From: Salinimicrobium sp050750585
Lineage (GTDB): Bacteria; Bacteroidota; Bacteroidia; Flavobacteriales; Flavobacteriaceae
Direction: 5' to 3'
NCBI RefSeq assembly: GCF_050750585.1
Contig: NZ_JBOJLM010000002.1
Location: 124,001-188,000 of the forward strand
DNA: 64,000 nucleotides
The notes under the pieces are model-generated. The model was not told where the DNA came from. It saw only the letters and a program-made list of their open reading frames with translations, and ran no database searches. Below are positions 1 to 8,346 of the stretch, piece after piece (the first letter of the stretch is position 1; each line of letters opens with the position of its first letter). A program made the translations under genes and the position numbers.

Positions 1-92
1 ATACTCCTGTCAACCAATAGTGGTTTTCAGGATTTTTTATTTTATAACAACAAGAATAACAGCCCCTTTTATTTGTAAACATCTTTTTACGA

Positions 93-2450
93 ATGAAACA
101 TGTTTTCTTAATCTTCAGTTTTTTTCTTGTCGCAGTAAGCGGCTTTTCACAAGAATTTCAGGTGTCGGGTACAGTGACAAGTGGTGATAAGCCGCTTGAA
201 GGTGCCATTGTAAGGGTAGAAGGCTCTTCGCAATTCACCCAGACTTCAGCAGGAGGGAAGTATTCTTTTACTCTTGAAGAAGGTGTGCACCATCTCATTT
301 TTTCCTTCGGAAATAAAAAACGGGTGCGTATTGATCTTTCCGAAGATATGTTGCTCAATATCGATATGAGTGATGCCGAAGAAATCCTTGATGAGGTGTT
401 TTTATCGGCTGTGAGAGTGAGCGCCGCCTCGCCTATCACTTACAGCAATTTATCTAATGAGGAGATAGAAGATCGCAACCTGGGGCAGGATATTCCCAGC
501 CTTATGCAATACATGCCGGGAGTGGTCACTACCAGTGATGCCGGTGCCGGTATTGGCTACAGTAGCATCCGCGTGAGAGGTACCGAGGCCCGCGGAATCA
601 ATGTTACTATAAATGGTATTCCCTATAATGATGCCGAAAGTCAGGGGACCTTTTGGGTTAACCTGGGTGATTTTGCATCTTCTGTAGAAGACCTTCAGCT
701 GCAGCGTGGTGTGGGAACTTCTACCAACGGGGCCGGGGCTTTTGGTGCCAGTTTGAATATACTTACAGACAGGTATAGTTATGAACCTTCGGCCGAGATC
801 GCCAACAGTTTTGGTTCCTATAATACCCGAAAACACACCGTGAAATTCAGCACAGGAATATTTAATGATCACTGGGAATTCAGCGGAAGGGCTTCAGTAA
901 TAAAGAGCGACGGATACATTGATCGTGCTGCAACCGATCTTAAATCTTACTTTTTCCAGGGTTCTTACGTTGGTGAAACCACGCTTATCAAGGCCCTTAC
1001 CTTTGGAGGTAGTGAAGTTACTTACCAGGCCTGGGATGGGATTGATGGGGACCAATTAAAAGAAGACAGGCGTTTCAACCCCGCAGGAGCTTATGAAGAT
1101 GATGAAGGCGATCTTCAGTTTTACGACAACCATATAGACGATTACAAGCAGGATCACTTCCAGTTGCTCTGGAATGAACGCTACGGCAATGGCTGGTCTA
1201 CAAACATTGCGCTCCACTACACCTACGGGAGAGGTTTCTACGAATCTTATCGCGCAGAAGAAGACCTGGAGGCCTATAATCTGGAACCATTCACCGCAAA
1301 TGGTGAAGAGATTACCCAAAGTGATCTGGTTACCAAAAAATGGCTGGTCAATGATTTTTACGGTACAACTTTTAACGTGCAATACGAAAATGAGAAACTG
1401 GAAGTTATTGCCGGTGGTGCATGGAACAACTATGAAGGAGACCATTTTGGAGAGGTGATCTTCACCCGCTTTGCACCTAGCCTGCCTTTGCACAGGTACT
1501 ATGAGAATGATGCTGAAAAAAGCGACTTTAATCTCTTCGGAAAAGTCACTTACGCCCTTAGTGATAATCTTGCGCTTTACGGAGACCTGCAGCTAAGGAA
1601 GATCAATTATGAGGTCAATGGTTTTGAAGAGGAAAACACGCCTTTCATAGTTGATGACAGCCATACCTTTTTTAATCCAAAAGCCGGATTTACCTATGAA
1701 TTTTCGGAAGCCAGCCGACTTTACTTTTCGTTTGCCAGGGCGCATCGCGAGCCCAACCGGTCCGACTATGAGGCGGGCAATCCCGAACCTGAGGAGTTAA
1801 ATGATTACGAGCTGGGATGGAGATTTGCGACAGAGAACTTTCAGCTGAATTCCAATCTTTACTATATGGATTACCGCAACCAGCTGGTGCTCACAGGAGA
1901 ACTCAACGATGTGGGTGCGCCAATTAGAAGAAATAGTGGGAACAGCTATAGGCTGGGTCTGGAGTTAGATGCTGTGGTGAGGTTGCATCCAAAGTTCAGC
2001 TGGCGCCCAAATGTGGCAATAAGCCGGAATAAAAATGACGACTGGTTCGCTTCATGGGACGGGGAACTGCGCAGCTTCGGAAAAACTGACATCTCTTATT
2101 CTCCTGAGATCATTGCCGGAAATATCCTGGAATACCGACCTGTAGAAGGACTTGAGATCAAATTCCTCTCAAAATACGTGGGAGAGCAGTATATGAGTAA
2201 TTTAGAAAACGAACCTTCTTTGTTAAAAGATTATTTTGTGAACGACATTAACCTGCAGTACACCTGGAAGAATGCACCATTTTTTGAAGAAGTGGTATTC
2301 ACAGGCTTGATCAACAACATCTTTAGTGAAGAATATGTGTCAAATGGGTATTACTATACTTATGATTGGGATGGGGTTACCTACGATGGCGTAGGATACT
2401 ACCCTCAGGCCACCCGCAATTTCCTGGCGGGGGTGACATTGAGGTTCTAA
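93..2450 (+). CDS. TonB-dependent outer-membrane receptor
   Basis: This 785-residue protein is an outer-membrane beta-barrel importer that takes up a ligand (siderophore, haem, vitamin or glycan) using energy from TonB/ExbBD. A signal peptide (residues 1-19, ending VSGFSQ) is followed by a CarboxypepD_reg-like domain (about 20-95), a plug domain (about 105-225, with IRVRGTEARGINVTINGIPY) and a long barrel ending in an aromatic residue (VTLRF), the usual outer-membrane C terminus. It lacks a SusD partner downstream, so a polysaccharide-utilisation role is not suggested; the compact size resembles iron-type receptors, but the substrate cannot be read from sequence. It stands alone, followed by a strong terminator and a convergent lipoprotein gene. 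Confidence 0.93.
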   Translation: MKHVFLIFSFFLVAVSGFSQEFQVSGTVTSGDKPLEGAIVRVEGSSQFTQTSAGGKYSFTLEEGVHHLIFSFGNKKRVRIDLSEDMLLNIDMSDAEEILDEVFLSAVRVSAASPITYSNLSNEEIEDRNLGQDIPSLMQYMPGVVTTSDAGAGIGYSSIRVRGTEARGINVTINGIPYNDAESQGTFWVNLGDFASSVEDLQLQRGVGTSTNGAGAFGASLNILTDRYSYEPSAEIANSFGSYNTRKHTVKFSTGIFNDHWEFSGRASVIKSDGYIDRAATDLKSYFFQGSYVGETTLIKALTFGGSEVTYQAWDGIDGDQLKEDRRFNPAGAYEDDEGDLQFYDNHIDDYKQDHFQLLWNERYGNGWSTNIALHYTYGRGFYESYRAEEDLEAYNLEPFTANGEEITQSDLVTKKWLVNDFYGTTFNVQYENEKLEVIAGGAWNNYEGDHFGEVIFTRFAPSLPLHRYYENDAEKSDFNLFGKVTYALSDNLALYGDLQLRKINYEVNGFEEENTPFIVDDSHTFFNPKAGFTYEFSEASRLYFSFARAHREPNRSDYEAGNPEPEELNDYELGWRFATENFQLNSNLYYMDYRNQLVLTGELNDVGAPIRRNSGNSYRLGLELDAVVRLHPKFSWRPNVAISRNKNDDWFASWDGELRSFGKTDISYSPEIIAGNILEYRPVEGLEIKFLSKYVGEQYMSNLENEPSLLKDYFVNDINLQYTWKNAPFFEEVVFTGLINNIFSEEYVSNGYYYTYDWDGVTYDGVGYYPQATRNFLAGVTLRF

Positions 2451-2463
2451 GAGATTACCTTTC

Positions 2464-2504
2464 AAAAAAGGCTTTTTTGAGACCTCTCAAAAGAGCCTTT
2501 TTTT
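2464..2504 (+). terminator. Intrinsic terminator of the TonB receptor gene
   Basis: GGCTTTTTTGAGA (2470-2482) can pair with TCTCAAAAGAGCC (2485-2497), followed by seven T. The left part (2462-2480) is itself the palindrome TCAAAAAAGGCTTTTTTGA, a member of the dispersed palindrome family of this window. Confidence 0.85.
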
Positions 2505-2511
2505 ATGCCTT

Positions 2512-2940
2512 TTAATTTGAGATCTGTATCACATTCCCCCTCTTTTCTATCCGATAGGGCTGCAGCATATATTCTCCTGTCCCTGCAGTTTGTTCTCCCG
2601 TAATGATGTTGTAAACATTTCCATCTCCACAGGTACATGCAGCTGCTGTTCCGTTTACAGTTAAGGCAGAACAGGCTTGAGGTATATGGTTAGGATCGGT
2701 AAGTTCATAAGCAAAATACTGGTCGTTGTTGAGGTTGTAAATAACAATTCCGTTAATGCCGTAGTTGCGTGTTATAAATTTATTTCCGGGAAAATTCAGC
2801 TGATTATATTCAGGAAGGTTAAGGTCAAACTGCACTGAAAAATTCAGGTGAGGCAGGTAAGGATTTTGACGTATCTCATCATCAGAAGAACATCCTAAAA
2901 GGGTGATAGATAAGGATAAAAGCATTAAAATTCGTTTCAT
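2512..2940 (-). CDS. Lipoprotein with degenerate Rieske-like C-terminal half
   Basis: A 142-residue predicted lipoprotein. The N terminus is a lipoprotein signal peptide with lipobox LLGC at residues 14-17 followed by SSDDE, typical of Flavobacteriaceae surface lipoproteins. The C-terminal half reads like the Rieske iron-sulfur fold: a Cys-containing segment (QACSAL), then CTCGDGNVYNIITGE, then a closing YRIEKRGNVIQIS strand, matching the order C-x-H ... C-x2-H-x-W-x-F-x-x-x-x-G ... L-x-x-Y in true Rieske proteins. Both cluster-binding histidines are absent, so it probably cannot bind a 2Fe-2S cluster. The function is unknown. It is divergent from greA. Confidence 0.75.
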   Translation of the reverse strand: MKRILMLLSLSITLLGCSSDDEIRQNPYLPHLNFSVQFDLNLPEYNQLNFPGNKFITRNYGINGIVIYNLNNDQYFAYELTDPNHIPQACSALTVNGTAAACTCGDGNVYNIITGEQTAGTGEYMLQPYRIEKRGNVIQISN

Positions 2941-2971
2941 ATTTGGGTTTTTAAAAGCTGCCGGATTATAA

Positions 2972-3002
2972 TTGTACTGGATATTTTAATTTACTATATT
3001 TG
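2972..3002 (+). promoter_or_regulatory. greA promoter (flavobacterial type)
   Basis: TTG at 2972-2974 and TATATTTG at 2995-3002 match the Bacteroidota consensus TTG-N(17-23)-TAnnTTTG with a 20-base spacer. Transcription would start near 3007, leaving about 50 bases of leader. Confidence 0.75.
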
Positions 3003-3005
3003 TTT

Positions 3006-3033
3006 AAAATCCCGTCGGCGAATGGGATTTTTT
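3006..3033 (+). terminator. Terminator-like hairpin in the greA leader
   Basis: AAAATCCC (3006-3013) pairs with GGGATTTT (3024-3031), and the 3' arm runs into a T tract (3028-3033). It lies immediately downstream of the greA promoter and upstream of the ATG, where a simple end-of-gene terminator is not needed, so it may be an attenuator or an mRNA-stabilising 5' stem. Confidence 0.6.
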
Positions 3034-3056
3034 CTATTTATATAAACGACGAAGTT

Positions 3057-3533
3057 ATGAGTAAAGTATCATATTATAGTGCAGATGGCCTTAAAAAACT
3101 TAGAGATGAACTCAATCAATTAAAGGATGTTGAGCGGCCAAAAGCTTCACAGGCAATTGCCGAAGCGCGTGATAAAGGTGATCTTAGTGAGAATGCCGAG
3201 TATGATGCTGCAAAGGAAGCCCAGGGTTTACTTGAATTGAAAATTGCAAAACTGGAAGAGATATATGCCAACGCAAGGTTAATTGATGAGTCGCAACTCG
3301 ACACTTCTAAAGCCCTTGTACATTCAAACGTGAAAATTAAAAACCTGACTAACGGTGCCGAAGTGAAATACAAGCTGGTGGCCCAAAGTGAAGCCGATCT
3401 TAAAGCAGGAAAGATCTCTGTAGACAGTCCTATCGGGAAAGGCCTTTTGGGAAAAAAAGTAGGTGAGATCGCTGAAGTACAGGTGCCTTCGGGAACAATG
3501 AAATTCGAAATTCTTGAGATCACCCGTGACTAA
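3057..3533 (+). CDS. greA: Transcription elongation factor GreA
   Basis: A 158-residue protein, the standard GreA length. GreA inserts into the RNA polymerase secondary channel and stimulates cleavage of backtracked RNA. The N-terminal coiled coil contains the conserved tip RDKGDLSENAEYDAAKE, with the acidic D and E residues that position catalytic magnesium, followed by the C-terminal FKBP-like domain with SPIGKGLLGKKVGE. I chose the ATG at 3057 rather than an upstream in-frame ATG at 3000, because MSKVSYYSADGLKKL matches the family start and the upstream ATG overlaps the promoter's -7 element. The gene has its own promoter with a leader hairpin and its own terminator. Confidence 0.96.
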   Translation: MSKVSYYSADGLKKLRDELNQLKDVERPKASQAIAEARDKGDLSENAEYDAAKEAQGLLELKIAKLEEIYANARLIDESQLDTSKALVHSNVKIKNLTNGAEVKYKLVAQSEADLKAGKISVDSPIGKGLLGKKVGEIAEVQVPSGTMKFEILEITRD

Positions 3534-3539
3534 GGGGTG

Positions 3540-3558
3540 TCAAAAATGTCATTTTTAA
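3540..3558. repeat. Dispersed palindrome copy (TCAAAAATGTCATTTTTAA)
   Basis: A member of the CAAAAATGSCATTTTTG family, located between the greA stop codon and its hairpin terminator. Confidence 0.6.
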
Positions 3559-3560
3559 AG

Positions 3561-3586
3561 ATCCTTTCTTCGGAAAGGATTTTTTT
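3561..3586 (+). terminator. greA terminator with UUCG loop
   Basis: ATCCTTTC (3561-3568), loop TTCG, GAAAGGAT (3573-3580), then a run of T: a stable tetraloop hairpin with T tract. Confidence 0.88.
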
Positions 3587-3640
3587 ATGCCCCGGTTTAT
3601 GCCGAAAATCTTAACTTGTTACTTCTAAAATTTAAAAACT

Positions 3641-4030
3641 ATGCCCAGCATTTTTACAAAGATCGTCAACGGAGAAATACCTGCTTACAAAGTTGCAGAA
3701 ACCGATAAATTTCTGGCCTTTCTCGATGTGCGGCCCAATGTAAAGGGACACACTTTGTGTATTCCAAAAGAAGAGGTCAATAAACTTTTTGACCTTGATG
3801 AAGAAACTTACATGCAGCTTATGGCCTTTTCGCGCAAGGTCGCTAAGGGCGTTGAGAAAGCCGTGCCATGTAAAAGGGTAGGAGTGGCAGTAGTAGGTCT
3901 TGAAGTGCCCCACGTGCATGTGCACCTTATACCCTTAAACAATATGAGCGATATGAATTTTGCGCAGAGCGTTTCCCTGAGCGAGGAAGAATTTCAGCAA
4001 ATCGCCGATGATATCAAAGCCAATATTTAG
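3641..4030 (+). CDS. HIT family (histidine triad) nucleotide-binding protein
   Basis: A 129-residue HIT protein of the HinT branch, which hydrolyses nucleoside phosphoramidates and related nucleotide conjugates in the cytosol. The catalytic triad motif is explicit as VPHVHVHLIPL near residues 87-97 (H-x-H-x-H-x-x), and the N-terminal IFTKIVNGEIPAYKVAE is the family signature. The downstream thioesterase gene begins on the last base of this stop codon, so the two are translationally coupled. The pairing greA-HIT on one strand is common in Flavobacteriaceae as I recall it. Confidence 0.93.
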   Translation: MPSIFTKIVNGEIPAYKVAETDKFLAFLDVRPNVKGHTLCIPKEEVNKLFDLDEETYMQLMAFSRKVAKGVEKAVPCKRVGVAVVGLEVPHVHVHLIPLNNMSDMNFAQSVSLSEEEFQQIADDIKANI

Positions 4031-4440
4031 TGGAGTTTTCGGAATATAAACTATCGCTGGACCTTCGGATTGATTTCAGTGATCTCGATATGTACCGTCA
4101 CGTAAACAATCTCACGTTTATCAGGTTCCTTCAGTCGGGTAGGGTGAATTTTTGGGAGGCTGCCGGCCTGTCCAAGCTCTTTTCAGAATCAAATAAAGGA
4201 GCCATTCTGGTTTCCACGCATTGCGATTTTAAAAAATCGCTGTTTTACCCGGGAACGGCTACGGTAAAGACTAAACTGGCGTACATCAGGAACAGCAGTT
4301 TCGCGCTCGATCAATTGATCCTGAATGACAAAGGTGAAGTTTGTGCCGAAGGTAGGGACATAGCGGTTTTCTTCGACTTTTCTGAAGATAAATCATTGCC
4401 TATTCCTCCCGATCTCAGACAGGTGATGCAACAGTTTTAG
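4030..4440 (+). CDS. Acyl-CoA thioesterase, 4HBT hot-dog family
   Basis: A 136-residue single hot-dog domain protein of the YbgC/FadM type. The sequence LRIDFSDLDMYRHVNNLTFIRFL carries the family's catalytic aspartate and the MxHVNN pattern. It probably hydrolyses acyl-CoA esters; chain length cannot be told. The start is a GTG at 4030 that overlaps the TAG of the HIT gene by one base, indicating coupling. The last 26 bases overlap, on the opposite strand, the 3' end of the histidine kinase gene, so the two genes converge without any terminator space. Confidence 0.88.
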   Translation: MEFSEYKLSLDLRIDFSDLDMYRHVNNLTFIRFLQSGRVNFWEAAGLSKLFSESNKGAILVSTHCDFKKSLFYPGTATVKTKLAYIRNSSFALDQLILNDKGEVCAEGRDIAVFFDFSEDKSLPIPPDLRQVMQQF

Positions 4441-5584
4441 CTCTGTGAAGCTGGATCTCGATGGTTGTTCCTTTGTTGATCTCGCTTCGCAGCACTTTTA
4501 TCCTGCCGCCGTGATATTTTTCTATGATCCTTTTAGAGAGTGACAAACCAAGGCCCCAGCCTCTTTTTTTGGTGGTGAAGCCGGGCTCAAAAATGCGTTT
4601 GTATTTGCTTTTTGGTATTCCTTTTCCGGTATCGGTAACCTGGATATACACTTTTTTAGAATCCTGCTTCAGCTTTATTTCCAGTTCCCCTTTTCCCTTC
4701 ATGGCATCTATGGCATTTCGCACCAGGTTTTCAATAGTCCAGCTGTAGAGTTGGGCATTGAGGTTGACCAAAATCTTTTCCGAAGGAAGCTGAAGTTGAA
4801 ATTTGATGAGCTTTGAACTCCGCGCTTCAAGGTAATCAAAAGAATCCCGGGTTTTTTCAACAATGTCTGCCGGTTCCAGAGTGGGTGCCGATCCAATTTT
4901 AGAGAAACGTTCGGTGATGGTTTTAAGGCGGTCTACATCTTTTTCAATTTCCGTAATAAAATCGGGGTTCACCTTTTCTTCTTTAAGGATCTCTGTCCAG
5001 CCTATGAGCGAAGAAAGCGGGGTGCCAATCTGGTGCGCCGTCTCTTTGGCCATACCAGCCCATAATTTGTTTTGTTCGCTGCTTTTTGTAGTTCTGTAGA
5101 AAAAATAGATCACCGCAATAAACAGGATGATGATAAGAATAAGGGCGAGCGGGTAGTATTTCAGCTTGTTGAGCATGGGAGAATTTCCGTAGTAAACCCT
5201 GTTCACCCTGCCTTCGCCAAGATCCATTTCTATAGGCTCATTGGTGCTTTTAAGCGATGCGAGGAATTGCTGAAGTTCTTCTTCACTGGCCATGATCTCG
5301 CCAGGTATGTTCATGGCGTCTACTATCTGGCCATTGTCATCTACCAGTATTGTGGGAATGCTCGAATTGCTGTTGATGATCTCCAGGTAAAGATCAAGGC
5401 CGGTATCTGTATCTACCTGGTCAAGATAAACCTGTGCCGAAGCCCAGATGTTCATTTTTACCCGTTCTTCTTCCTTGATGCGTTGAAAAAAGGCAACTGC
5501 ATTCCATACAATAAGGCTAACAATGATGAGCGAAGTAACGATAATGAACCAGCGGCGAAAGTTTCGTTTGTCTGAAAACCTCAT
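4415..5584 (-). CDS. Membrane sensor histidine kinase
   Basis: A two-transmembrane histidine kinase of about 389 residues, signalling from a periplasmic loop to an unknown regulator. A transmembrane helix (RWFIIVTSLIIVSLIVWNAV) is followed by a roughly 110-residue sensor segment, a second helix (PLALILIIILFIAVIYFF), an H-box AKETAHQIGTPLSSLIGW, and the ATPase motifs NLVRNAIDA (N), DTGKGIP (G1) and GWGLGLSLSK (G2). I prefer the start at 5584 (MRFSDKRN); an in-frame ATG at 5656 would add 24 residues. No response regulator is adjacent, so it is an orphan. The unusual H-box AHQIGTPL is typical of a Bacteroidota subgroup. Confidence 0.9.
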   Translation of the reverse strand: MRFSDKRNFRRWFIIVTSLIIVSLIVWNAVAFFQRIKEEERVKMNIWASAQVYLDQVDTDTGLDLYLEIINSNSSIPTILVDDNGQIVDAMNIPGEIMASEEELQQFLASLKSTNEPIEMDLGEGRVNRVYYGNSPMLNKLKYYPLALILIIILFIAVIYFFYRTTKSSEQNKLWAGMAKETAHQIGTPLSSLIGWTEILKEEKVNPDFITEIEKDVDRLKTITERFSKIGSAPTLEPADIVEKTRDSFDYLEARSSKLIKFQLQLPSEKILVNLNAQLYSWTIENLVRNAIDAMKGKGELEIKLKQDSKKVYIQVTDTGKGIPKSKYKRIFEPGFTTKKRGWGLGLSLSKRIIEKYHGGRIKVLRSEINKGTTIEIQLHRAKTVASPV

Positions 5585-5694
5585 GAAGGCAGGGCTTAAA
5601 TTGCGTTTAAATATAATCGTTTTAGGTAACTTATTATTGTGTAGCCAATTTTTCATCTCTTCAGGGTTTCGTTACCTTTGCCAAAATCACGAGC

Positions 5695-6573
5695 ATGCTT
5701 AGCATAGATCCTAAAGAAGTTCCCGTACCACAATTGCACCAGTACCTGCTGGGAGCAGTAGGGCCAAGGCCCATAGCTTTTGCCAGCACCCTCGATAAAG
5801 AGGGAAGGCCAAATTTATCGCCCTTCAGTTTCTTTAATGTATTTGGGTCAAATCCTCCAATACTTATTTTTTCTCCGGCACGCCGCGGAAGAGATAATAC
5901 GGTAAAGCACACTTATAATAATTCTAAAGCCACGGGAGAAGTAGTGATCAATGTGGTGAATTACGATTTGGTACAGCAGGTTTCGCTGTCGAGTACCGAA
6001 TATGCCGAAGGTGTCAACGAATTTGAAAAGGCAGGGCTTACTATGCTGAAATCGGACATTGTAAAGCCTTTCAGGGTGAAGGAATCACCTGTACAATTTG
6101 AGTGCAGGATCAATGAGATCGTAGAGACCGGAAGTGAAGGAGGAGCCGGGAATCTTGTAATTTGTGAGGTGCTAAAAATGCATATTCGGGAAGATATTTT
6201 AGATGAAAAAGGCTATATTGACCAGCACAAAATTGACCTGGTAGCCCGCATGGGAGGTAACTGGTACACCCGCGCCACCCCCGGAATGTTTGAAGTTCCA
6301 AAGCCTTTGCAGACTTTAGGAATAGGAATTGATGCCATTGCCGAAGAGGTTAGAAACAGCAAATATCTCTCGGGGAATGATCTTGGGAAACTGGGCAATG
6401 TAGAGCGGCTTCCCACGGCTGAAGAAGTCAGGGAGTTTTTGAGAGGGAATTCTCAACTTTCAGAATTGGTGAAAAGCGCCGGTGAAGAAAAGCTGCATTT
6501 AACAGCAAAAGAATATTTAGAAAAAGACGATAAGGCAACAGCCTGGAAAATATTATTAGCAAAAAACGTTTGA
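5695..6573 (+). CDS. Flavin reductase-like protein (FMN-binding split barrel)
   Basis: A 292-residue protein with the flavin reductase-like split-barrel fold. The N-terminal segment (LLGAVGPRPIAFASTLDKEGRPNLSPFSFFNVFGSNPP) is the FMN-binding core. Proteins of this group bind FMN and either reduce free flavin or act on an unknown substrate. The C-terminal extension of about 100 residues, rich in Leu/Glu, is longer than in small reductases. The stop is followed one base later by the ATG of the DUF3127 gene, so the two are a transcription unit. Confidence 0.86.
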   Translation: MLSIDPKEVPVPQLHQYLLGAVGPRPIAFASTLDKEGRPNLSPFSFFNVFGSNPPILIFSPARRGRDNTVKHTYNNSKATGEVVINVVNYDLVQQVSLSSTEYAEGVNEFEKAGLTMLKSDIVKPFRVKESPVQFECRINEIVETGSEGGAGNLVICEVLKMHIREDILDEKGYIDQHKIDLVARMGGNWYTRATPGMFEVPKPLQTLGIGIDAIAEEVRNSKYLSGNDLGKLGNVERLPTAEEVREFLRGNSQLSELVKSAGEEKLHLTAKEYLEKDDKATAWKILLAKNV

Positions 6574-6574
6574 T

Positions 6575-6949
6575 ATGGAAGTACAAGGAAAAATTAAGAT
6601 GATTGGACAAACCCAAACCTTCGGGAGCAACGGGTTTAGAAAGAGAGAAGTGGTAGTTACAACAGAAGAGCAGTACCCACAACATATTCTTGTAGAATTT
6701 GTGCAGGATAAATGTGATCTTCTAAATAATTATGGTGTTGGACAGCCTGTAAAGATTGGGGTGAATTTGCGCGGGCGCGAATGGGTGAACCCGCAGGGAG
6801 AGACCAAATACTTCAACTCTATACAGGGATGGAGAATTGAAAACCTGGCAGCTCAGAGTCAGCAGGGTGGCGCTCCTGTACCACCGGCCGATCAATTTGA
6901 ACCGGCCAATAATCTAAACGACGAAGATTACGACGATTTGCCATTCTAG
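6575..6949 (+). CDS. DUF3127 domain protein (OB-fold/SSB-like)
   Basis: A 124-residue Bacteroidota protein of the DUF3127 family. The N-terminal 85 residues (MEVQGKIKMIGQTQTFGSNGFRK...) look like an OB-fold beta barrel related to single-stranded DNA-binding proteins. The C terminus is a disordered acidic tail ending in NDEDYDDLPF, which closely resembles the DDDIPF-type tip by which SSB recruits partner proteins. I infer a nucleic-acid binding role; none is proven here. It follows the flavin reductase gene by one base and is followed by a terminator. Confidence 0.85.
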   Translation: MEVQGKIKMIGQTQTFGSNGFRKREVVVTTEEQYPQHILVEFVQDKCDLLNNYGVGQPVKIGVNLRGREWVNPQGETKYFNSIQGWRIENLAAQSQQGGAPVPPADQFEPANNLNDEDYDDLPF

Positions 6950-6970
6950 GTGAATCATAAAATAAATAAT

Positions 6971-7003
6971 AAAAACCCCTTTTCTGAAGAATTGGGGTTT
7001 TTT
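6971..7003 (+). terminator. Terminator after the DUF3127 gene
   Basis: AAAACCCC (6972-6979) pairs with GGGGTTTT (6994-7001) across a 14-base loop, then more T. Confidence 0.75.
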
Positions 7004-7071
7004 CTTTTCTGAAGAGACCGGAAAAAAAGAGTGGTCAATTTGTTTTATTTTTACTTCTGAAAAAAGACCCC

Positions 7072-7716
7072 TTGTTTTTGACATTTTTGAGACCACAAGA
7101 CGATTTTCCTTCAGTTGAGAAGGCTACAGCAGAAGGCTTGCTGGCTTATGGCGGTGACTTATCGCCACAAAGGCTTCTGGCAGCATATTCCCGCGGAATC
7201 TTTCCGTGGTTTGATGAAGATCAGCCTATTTTGTGGTGGAGTCCCGATCCCCGAATGGTGCTGTTTCCCGAAAACCTGAAGGTCTCCAAAAGCATGAAGC
7301 AACTGCTTAAAAAAGATGCTTTCAAAGTGAGCTTTAATACGGCTTTTTCAGAAGTTATTGAACAATGTGCAAAAATATACAGGCCGGGACAGCCCGGCAC
7401 CTGGATAACGCCCGAAATGCAGCAGGCTTACCTTTCCCTGCATGAGGAAGGTATTGCAGTTTCAGTTGAAGTTTGGCAAGAAACGGAACTCGTGGGTGGC
7501 CTGTACGGAGTCTACTTAAGGGAAAAGAAGATCTTTTGCGGGGAAAGTATGTTTTCAAAGGTCAGTAACGCCTCAAAATACGGATTTATTCACCTGGTGC
7601 AGCAACTTGAAAAGGAAGGCGTAAGATTAATTGACTGCCAGATGCACACAGCCCATCTCGCCAGTTTGGGTGCAGCCGAAATTCCCCGCAGCGTATTTCT
7701 TGAATACCTGAGCTGA
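7072..7716 (+). CDS. aat: Leucyl/phenylalanyl-tRNA-protein transferase
   Basis: A 214-residue Aat enzyme, which adds Leu or Phe from charged tRNA to N-terminal Arg/Lys of proteins and so marks them for ClpS/ClpAP degradation (N-degron pathway). The core motifs are present: GLLAYGGDLSPQRLLAAYSRGIFPWF, WWSPDPRMVL, and GGLYGV...FCGESMFS, then DCQMHTAHLASLGA. No ATG is available; translation must begin at a TTG at 7072 or 7078, both close to the expected family start. It converges with tag, with a palindromic terminator between them. Confidence 0.92.
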   Translation: MFLTFLRPQDDFPSVEKATAEGLLAYGGDLSPQRLLAAYSRGIFPWFDEDQPILWWSPDPRMVLFPENLKVSKSMKQLLKKDAFKVSFNTAFSEVIEQCAKIYRPGQPGTWITPEMQQAYLSLHEEGIAVSVEVWQETELVGGLYGVYLREKKIFCGESMFSKVSNASKYGFIHLVQQLEKEGVRLIDCQMHTAHLASLGAAEIPRSVFLEYLS

Positions 7717-7726
7717 AACCAGAAAG

Positions 7727-7761
7727 AGGTTCCAAAAATGGCATTTTTGAAACCTTTTTTT
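7727..7761. terminator. Bidirectional terminator built on the dispersed palindrome
   Basis: AGGTTCCAAAAATGG and CATTTTTGAAACCT form a near-perfect hairpin (7727-7755) followed by T. It separates the converging aat and tag genes and contains a CAAAAATGGCATTTTTG repeat copy (7733-7749). Confidence 0.75.
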
Positions 7762-7767
7762 CTGTGG

Positions 7768-8346
7768 TTACTGCAGTTCTTTCACTTCGCTGTGCCTAAA
7801 GCATTGCGTTATGTGATCATTCACCATGCCTGTGGCCTGCATATGCGCATAGACCACTGTTGGTCCAACGAATTTAAAGCCCCTTTTTTTAAGATCTTTG
7901 CTCAGTTTTTCGCTTATCGTTGTGATTGCGGGTACTTCAGATAAATTTTGAAGGTCGTTTTGAATGGGGCTGCCATCAACAAATCCCCATATATATTTTG
8001 AGAAACTTCCAAACTCCTCCTGCACCTTCATAAAAGCCTGTGCGTTGGTTACGGCAGCACGAATTTTTGCAGCGTTTCTTATAATCCCGCTGTCTTGCAT
8101 CAGAGTTTCCACTTTAGCTTCAGAAAATTGAGCTACTTTCCTGTAATCAAAGTTTTCAAAAGCGCTTCGGAAGTTTTCCCTTTTCCGAAGAATAGTGATC
8201 CAGCTTAAGCCCGCCTGAAAGGTTTCCAGAATCAAGAACTCAAAAATGCCGGCATCATCTTTTAAGGGAACGCCCCATTCCCGGTCGTGGTATTCCTCAT
8301 AGAGTGGATCGCCCACGCACCAGCCGCAACGTATCTTTTCTTCCAT
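7768..8346 (-). CDS. tag: DNA-3-methyladenine glycosylase I
   Basis: A 192-residue base-excision repair enzyme that removes 3-methyladenine from alkylated DNA. The N-terminal RCGWCVGDPLYEEYHDREWGVP contains the zinc-binding Cys and the conserved EYHDxEWG signature; further family motifs are FEFLILETFQAGLSW and KRGFKFVGPTVVYAHMQA, with NDHITQCFRH at the end. Its ATG overlaps the stop of the upstream TonB-like gene (TAATG), so it is the last gene of a minus-strand operon. Residues coded at 8240-8250 carry a half copy of the dispersed repeat. Confidence 0.94.
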   Translation of the reverse strand: MEEKIRCGWCVGDPLYEEYHDREWGVPLKDDAGIFEFLILETFQAGLSWITILRKRENFRSAFENFDYRKVAQFSEAKVETLMQDSGIIRNAAKIRAAVTNAQAFMKVQEEFGSFSKYIWGFVDGSPIQNDLQNLSEVPAITTISEKLSKDLKKRGFKFVGPTVVYAHMQATGMVNDHITQCFRHSEVKELQ

